Shown here: one piece after another, positions 59,258 to 64,000 of the stretch
How the letters are laid out: the number at the start of each line of letters is the position of its first letter
How positions within the stretch are numbered: position 1 is the stretch's first letter
Source: Pochonia chlamydosporia 170
Lineage: Eukaryota; Ascomycota; Sordariomycetes; Hypocreales; Clavicipitaceae
Reading direction: 5' to 3'
Assembly (NCBI RefSeq): GCF_001653235.2
Contig: NC_035795.1
Location: 1,302,001-1,366,000, forward strand
Length of the DNA stretch: 64,000 bases
The notes under the pieces: model-generated
What the model was told of the DNA's origin: nothing
Databases searched by the model: none
Seen by the model: the letters and a program-made list of their open reading frames with translations, nothing else
Position numbers and translations under genes: made by a program

Positions 59258-59971
59258 ATGAATGCACAACAAAAAGCCACCTCAAGCCAAGCCACGTTCG
59301 AACAAAATCCACAAAGAAACCCATTTGGCACATCATCAACTCAGAACTTTAGCACTCTCTTCTCCCAGCAGCACGGCAAACACAACAGCTTCAAGATGCA
59401 GGCATCCAAGAGATCGCGTTCGGGTCGTCTAACCCACAAGAAGCGCGTTCGTAGTAAGCTGGCCATCGCTAGGCTGTATTACTGTGCTGTACTTCCTTTA
59501 CTGCTCAGGGACAAATCCATTGGTACGTGAGATTCTCAAGTGCTAGAAGCCAATACTCATGATTCCACATTAGACGAACTCAAACCACGGGAGGAAGTGA
59601 TCGCTGGGGTGAGACGGGCGCTGGCAGCGATATTGTCTTTTGAAGCAGCAGAAAAGTCCAGTGAGGAATTGGATCAATTGGTCAAGGCGTTTATGGTCGT
59701 CTATGACGACGTCCATAGCGACTTGAGGAGCCCGGAGCCGAATCCGAAGCCGTACGATGTTCTCGATGACATCTTTCAAGTTGGGCGGGATCTTCCGCCA
59801 GAACTCGCACGTCTCGTGCCGTGTCGCAAGTATCTGGATCTTGCTTGGCACTTTATCCCTTTGGAGAAAACTCGTCTCTGGAAACTGCATCGGAAACCCC
59901 GACGGGGAGAGTACTCAACAGAAGATTGCAAAGCAGTCCAGGCAACTATGATCGAAAAGGCATCAAGGTAG
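59258..59971 (+). CDS. Array gene H: 220-residue protein with basic N-terminal extension, unknown function
   Basis: Two exons, 59258-59522 and 59574-59971, join in phase 1 to give 220 residues. The 51-nt intron has a GTACGT donor and TAG acceptor. Exon 1 is unusually long for the array: Gln/Ser/Asn-rich at first (MNAQQKATSSQATFEQNPQR), then strongly basic (KRSRSGRLTHKKRVRSK), then hydrophobic (LAIARLYYCAVLPLLL). Exon 2 begins DELKPREEVIAGVRRAL and has a helical acidic core (EAAEKSSEELDQLVKAFMVV) and a C-terminal region with LDLAWHFIPLEKTRLWKLHR, which fits the AW...LW motif of genes D and F. The basic stretch could be a nuclear-targeting signal, but the hydrophobic run after it is unexplained. 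Start is uncertain: other ATGs at 59180, 59191 and 59395 are possible. Confidence 0.58.
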
Positions 59972-61356
59972 CATGATGGGTTTCTGGTTTGCGCTTGGTT
60001 TCGGTTTGTACTTGTTTCATGTTGAATTTTTACAAAATTGGGTTGCTGGGCACCCGAGAAATTGTACGAGATTTTTTTCTGGAAATGGGATGGCTCTAAT
60101 AGACTTAAATGGTTGATGCGCTGCAAATTATGTCTGTCAAAGGGGTCTGTCAGAATGGGAGAAGGCCTATGGTTGGACATCAAGGTCCCTGCTTTTTTTC
60201 TGCCTCTATGCATTGCTCTCATTATACTATATTTTTTACCAAATAATAGTTCAGACGGCTCATTTGTCAACAATGATGTTGATGTTTGAGTAACATGTTA
60301 CCCAGAACAAAGCGTAACCAGGCATGAATGAGCCCATGTATGACCACCGAGGCGCGCACACAAGCACAATAGCGCACTTCAACTTTCACTCTTTAACCTT
60401 CCGTTCATCCAGCTGTCCCTGAGCTGCATATTGTAACGAGCCGTTTTCGTGGTGGTGTACATGGCAGATTCGAACTTATTTTATCTCCATTCAACGGCAC
60501 AAATTTGTACCTACAAAATGTCACGATCGATCAAGGCAATTATTATGTCCACCGACTAACACGAAAGGTAGAGCTAACCTTTTGCTCATTTCCAGCCGGC
60601 GTATGCACGAAACAATTCAGTCTTTTGGTAAGAGTTTGGCGGATATCTGTCCGTCAAACAAATCGTGGGCAAAATGATCCACAGAGGCAAAGAAGCCAGT
60701 TGGAACGGATCATACAAAAACCTTCGTATAACTTTACGTACTTGTTCAAACTGGCCTGTTCCACGGCACATTTCCCTTTACTAGAATGTCGCTCGCAAAC
60801 ACTTTTAGGCCGCCCAATGCTGCTTTCAGCAAAAAATTGTTCCTCTCTGTAGACTTTCCAAGACCCAGTTATGAGCCACATCCTTACAAACTATTAGAAA
60901 CATATCTGTGACGTATCTGTAACGTATCTGTAGGTTATGTCTTTCTTTGGTGACCATGTGAATTCTTACAGCACAGCACTTACGACACGGGAAGTATGCA
61001 GAACAGGATAAGTGCTCGAACAAAGAGCGTCGTCATCTTGCTAACAATAGACTCACTCAACCTGTCATCCCCAAGCAACTCGCAGTACGTACTGTCGCTT
61101 TGTCTGAATGACGCAATCAGACAGGTTGCACAAGTATGTTCAACAAAGTATAAACTTTCCTTGCACCCAGTTCTCGTCAAGATCATCCCTCTACTCACAT
61201 CTACAACCAAGCCTACATCCAAGCCTACATCCAAGCTTACATCCAAGCTTACATCCAAGCCTACATCCAAGCCTAAAACCAAATCTACCAAAGAGACTTC
61301 AACGCGTCACAAACCCAACCCATCATTCAAGCAAACCATACCATAATCGACGGACA
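59972..61356. other. Intergenic region, no supported gene, with a minisatellite in the leader of gene G
   Basis: A 115-codon plus-strand frame at 60505-60852 has no ATG and no features; minus-strand frames there are similar. A 12-bp tandem repeat at 61201-61272 lies between the TATA-like box (61149) and the ATG of gene G. Confidence 0.4.
61201..61272. repeat. Minisatellite: six 12-bp units CTACATCCAAGC
   Basis: Six head-to-tail units; unit 1 reads CTACAACCAAGC, units 4 and 5 begin TTACAT, the others are identical. The repeat sits 85-156 bp upstream of the ATG of gene G, probably within its promoter or 5' leader. Confidence 0.9.
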
Positions 61357-61734
61357 ATGCCTAAAACTCCAAGTAAGCAACCTATTGCAGATGCGTAGAA
61401 ACTGTATTAACTTCTCATAGTCCACGTCGAAGAGGAGAAGGCATTGAGGGGCAAGTTGATGAAAGTCCTGGAAGGTGAGAGTTGGCTGCAGGAGAAATGG
61501 ATTCCCAAACTCGTTACAATCGCTGGACAAGACAAGGTGCCTCTTGATATATGGACGCATGTGTCTCGTACACAAAAAGATCTGATGCAGGACCTTCTAG
61601 AGGGTTGTCAGACGACTTTTGAGTTGTCAGGGGTGTTGCGCTGTACCCCGGAGCTTTTGGGGGCGTTTACCCGCGACGATAAAACTAGGGATGCAGCGTG
61701 GGACGAACTGAAATCCATCGAGGGTTTGTGGTAG
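61357..61734 (+). CDS. Array gene G: 109-residue protein, family member, unknown function
   Basis: Exon 1 is 16 nt (61357-61372, MPKTP plus one base), the same size as in gene D. The 48-nt intron has a GTAAGC donor and TAG acceptor. Exon 2 (61421-61734) begins IHVEEEKALRGKLMKVLEGE and continues SWLQEKWIPKLVTIAG, which lines up with the LKEFWG...LLAIAG block of gene F with a replaced FWG. The end, TRDDKTRDAAWDELKSIEGLW, matches gene F (VKDKRIRNMAWVYVLWRKGL). It is the shortest member (109 residues), lacking part of the middle. No signal peptide, membrane span or known domain. The identical gene plan and the two matching ends support it as a true paralogue. Confidence 0.68.
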
Positions 61735-62573
61735 CAATGGCAAGGCTTGATCAAGGCGTAGTTAGTGGTTCTATACGCATTGCATTATACTCGGCCTTTG
61801 ATATGTGGTGCTTAGTGACGCATCGGTACATTCCCCAGCCGGTGATTAGTGATTTTTTTTGTAAAGGTGGCCATGTAAGAATAGAAAGCTGGAGTAGGAA
61901 TAAACGTATCTTTCTGCTTACCTAGCGGCTCTCTACAATGCCCAGTTGGCGTCAGATGAGTTAGATAGGTCAAGTCAGTGATGACGAGGGACTTGCCTCG
62001 ATCTTCCTGGATACAATATTTGTTCGTTGGCACCCAGAAAGGCGGTACTATAACCTACTTAATCGTAGACCTTAGCCTCTCACTGGAGTATTGCGTGTAT
62101 TTATTTAATGTGTTTCTTTTTATATCGTTGTATTTCTATTTGTAGAGATTTAACAAAGCGACATGGTCATGCTGAAGCGAGGTCAAACAGTTGCCAAATT
62201 TTATCCAAATCAATACCAAACGCCTGACCAGGTGATATCAACTCTCTTTGGTACCCCAATAGAACTTTCCAATTCTTTTCAATGTCGTGGATCTAGCCTT
62301 GGCACACGAACTATTTCGCCCGTGTCCCATGTCAGGGCAAACCGTCAACCTGCTCATCTAAAGGTGGTTTATAATACAGCGCCGCGAAGTTTGCCGAACA
62401 TTGTGGTAATCAAGCTTTGATGGAGGAAGTACTCGCTCCCTCCTAAGGTCCAGATGTCAACTTGGAAGGCTCAGCTGGGCTGACTGACTCAGCGTTGGCC
62501 GCATGCAAGGCAACCTGCAACTTCACGTGCGAGTTGATCAGCCTCATCTTGACGTTGCAACCCTCCGTCCACG
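61735..62573. other. Intergenic region with one doubtful short frame
   Basis: An ATG-led 85-codon frame at 62163-62420 (MVMLKRGQTVAKFYPNQYQT...) has no domain and no obvious promoter; I do not call it as a gene. The rest holds no coding signal. The last ~100 bp form the leader of the phosphoesterase gene. Confidence 0.4.
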
Positions 62574-63410
62574 ATGGCACCTACGGCTTTCCAAATCGTC
62601 TCCGATCTGCATCTCGAGACGCATGGCTCTTACAACTATCCCCTGAAACAGACGGCTCCAAACCTCGCCCTTCTCGGCGACATTGGACACGTCGCTGACA
62701 CTGGTCTCTTCTCCTTCCTCGAGAAGCAGCTGCATCGCTACTGGAACGTCTTTTTCGTGCTTGGCAATCATGAGCCTTCCCACGGCAGCTGGCCGGCCGC
62801 CAAACAAGCGGTGCGTGATTTTGCCGATCGAATGCAGCGGCTTCGTTCTCAGTCGACGATAGGCAGATTCATATTCCTCGATCAGACGAGACATGACATG
62901 GATAACGGTCTCACCATCTTGGGCTGCACGCTGTTTTCGAAAGTCTCCAAAGAACAGGCTGCTGCTGTATCAAGTCGATTTGTCGACTTTAAACACATCC
63001 AGAATTGGACAGTCGATGCCCATGTTGACGCCCATGTTTCTGATCTGAAGTGGTTGAATCGACAGGTGTTGGAAATTTCTGCCCTCCAACCTCACAGGCA
63101 GATCGTCATCTTCACACACTACAGTCCGACTCTGGATGAAAGAGCCGTGGAAGAGAAGCACGCGGACAGCCCCGTCACATCCGGCTTCGCGACCGATCTG
63201 AGTGGTGAAGACTGCTGGAAGAGTAGGTCAGTGACCATGTGGGCTTTTGGACATACACATTACAGCTGCGACTTTACAGATGATCTTGGGAAGAGGGCTG
63301 TGGCGAATCAGAAAGGTTATGCGTACGACGTTGAAGAAGAATTCGACATGACCAAGACTTTTGTTGTTGGAACTGCCATCACACCGGGCGTAACTAACAG
63401 CTTAGTCTGA
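62574..63410 (+). CDS. Calcineurin-like metallophosphoesterase
   Basis: Intron-free frame of 278 residues from the ATG at 62574. All metal-binding motifs of the family are present in order: DLH (FQIVSDLHLETHG, residues ~7-19), GD (ALLGDIGH), GNHE (FVLGNHEPSHG), a His in IVIFTHYSP, and GHTH (MWAFGHTHYSC). The fold uses a dinuclear metal centre to hydrolyse phosphomonoesters or diesters; the substrate cannot be told from sequence. Many fungi carry several such short cytosolic proteins, with roles in nucleotide or signalling-phosphate turnover. It has no signal peptide or regulatory domain. It lies between the small-gene array and the repeated segment at the right edge and looks intact. Confidence 0.9.
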   Translation: MAPTAFQIVSDLHLETHGSYNYPLKQTAPNLALLGDIGHVADTGLFSFLEKQLHRYWNVFFVLGNHEPSHGSWPAAKQAVRDFADRMQRLRSQSTIGRFIFLDQTRHDMDNGLTILGCTLFSKVSKEQAAAVSSRFVDFKHIQNWTVDAHVDAHVSDLKWLNRQVLEISALQPHRQIVIFTHYSPTLDERAVEEKHADSPVTSGFATDLSGEDCWKSRSVTMWAFGHTHYSCDFTDDLGKRAVANQKGYAYDVEEEFDMTKTFVVGTAITPGVTNSLV

Positions 63411-63597
63411 GTGGGCTTGCAAGGCCAAAACACCCATTGATGTCGACGGCATATGCTACATACCCTTGCCATCACCGTTCCTGGCGGACAACAAGCCGAA
63501 CCAGAACCAACCACCCCATGGCCAGCCTCGAATATCTCGACATTCCGAATCACGAAATCACCCAGGTCAAAAGTCAAATTACTCCCTTGAGCATTCA
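63411..63597. other. 3' flank of the phosphoesterase gene
   Basis: Short spacer up to the first copy of the duplicated segment. A frame starting with ATG at 63518 runs into the repeat; it has no recognisable domain. Confidence 0.4.
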
Positions 63598-63724
63598 CAT
63601 ACGACCACAGCCGCTAGCAGAACTCAGGATCCCGTCTGATCTCCCACGAGAATCTAGCGAGCGCCGGATTAGTAGTTGGGTCGGTGACGACCAGCGAATA
63701 CCTGGTGTTGTATGTTTTTTTGCC
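63598..63724. repeat. Duplicated ~127-bp segment, copy 1
   Basis: Aligns without gaps to 63791-63917, offset 193 bp. I count nine differences, all transitions, most of them CpA/TpA (TpG/TpA) changes. Starts CATACGACCACAGCCG in both copies. Confidence 0.85.
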
Positions 63725-63790
63725 ATTTTTTGACTCCATAGTTACCCGGATACGAAGATTTATGGGGCCCATTTGCCACCCCATCTACCA

Positions 63791-63917
63791 CATACGACCA
63801 CAGCCGCCAGCAGAGCTCAGGATCCCGTCCGATCTCCCACGAGAATCTGGCGAGCGCTAGATTAGTAGTTAGGTCGGTGACGACTAGCGAATACCTAGTG
63901 TTGTATGTTTTTTGGCC
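63791..63917. repeat. Duplicated ~127-bp segment, copy 2
   Basis: Partner of 63598-63724 in the same orientation. Changes go both ways between the copies, so both appear to have mutated from a common ancestor. Confidence 0.85.
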
Positions 63918-64000
63918 GTGATATCTTTTTGATATACCTATATATTTTTTTGGTGGTTGAGTTGCGGTGTGGTTTGAGGACGTTGCTGATTGGTGAGGGG

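Noticed and set aside
60505..60852. 115-codon plus-strand frame between array genes H and G
   Set aside because: No ATG start, no motif of the array family, no recognisable domain; overlapping minus-strand frames are equally good.
62163..62420. 85-codon ATG-led frame before the phosphoesterase gene
   Set aside because: No domain, signal peptide or array-family motif; insufficient to call a gene.

Overview
This window is nuclear DNA of a filamentous ascomycete (Pezizomycotina). Single-lineage placement in the Sordariomycetes, perhaps Hypocreales, is inference from protein resemblance and gene style. The genes are split by short introns (mostly 48-70 nt) with GTAAGT-like donors, CTAAC or CTGAC branch sites and YAG acceptors. 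Genes are monocistronic, on both strands, with long intergenic spacers. I saw no rRNA, tRNA, CRISPR array or intact transposon.

The left two thirds (1-40.2 kb) is a conserved housekeeping block. It holds the BRR2 spliceosomal helicase (partial), a coiled-coil protein, replication factor C subunit Rfc2, a UBE2Z-type E2 with a second UBC-like domain, an unknown proline-rich protein, a secreted Thr-rich protein, two unknown or poorly known proteins (one a membrane protein with an alpha/beta-hydrolase-like domain and an apparent reading-frame problem), an LRG1-type LIM-RhoGAP, the ERG26 sterol decarboxylase, a glutathione-transferase-like protein, a hypothetical protein, a mitochondrial HMG-box protein, proteasome subunit PRE4 and glucosamine synthase GFA1. 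I worked out exon structures by keeping the frame and the family motifs continuous. Two of these genes act on the cell wall: GFA1 supplies chitin precursor and LRG1-type GAPs restrain Rho1.

The right third (42-64 kb) is accessory in character. It holds a possible small secreted protein, a 1360-residue membrane protein with about 12 ankyrin repeats, an intact acetamidase-type amidase, a calcineurin-like phosphoesterase, and between 48.3 and 61.7 kb a series of short, unrecognised genes.

Those short genes are the main discovery candidate. Six of them (48.3, 54.8, 55.9, 57.7, 59.3 and 61.4 kb; 109-220 residues) have the same architecture: one phase-1 intron of 48-61 nt, a first exon that is often tiny, a TATA-like box roughly 70-210 bp upstream of the ATG, and a helical, charged second exon. 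Several share recognisable motifs (FWG..[FY].SL..FN..L...AG and a C-terminal AW...LWR.G). A seventh gene at 49.6-50.1 kb is less clearly related. I read this as a locally expanded, fast-diverging gene family of unknown function. The right edge carries a duplicated ~127-bp segment whose two copies differ only by transitions, as repeat-induced point mutation would leave.
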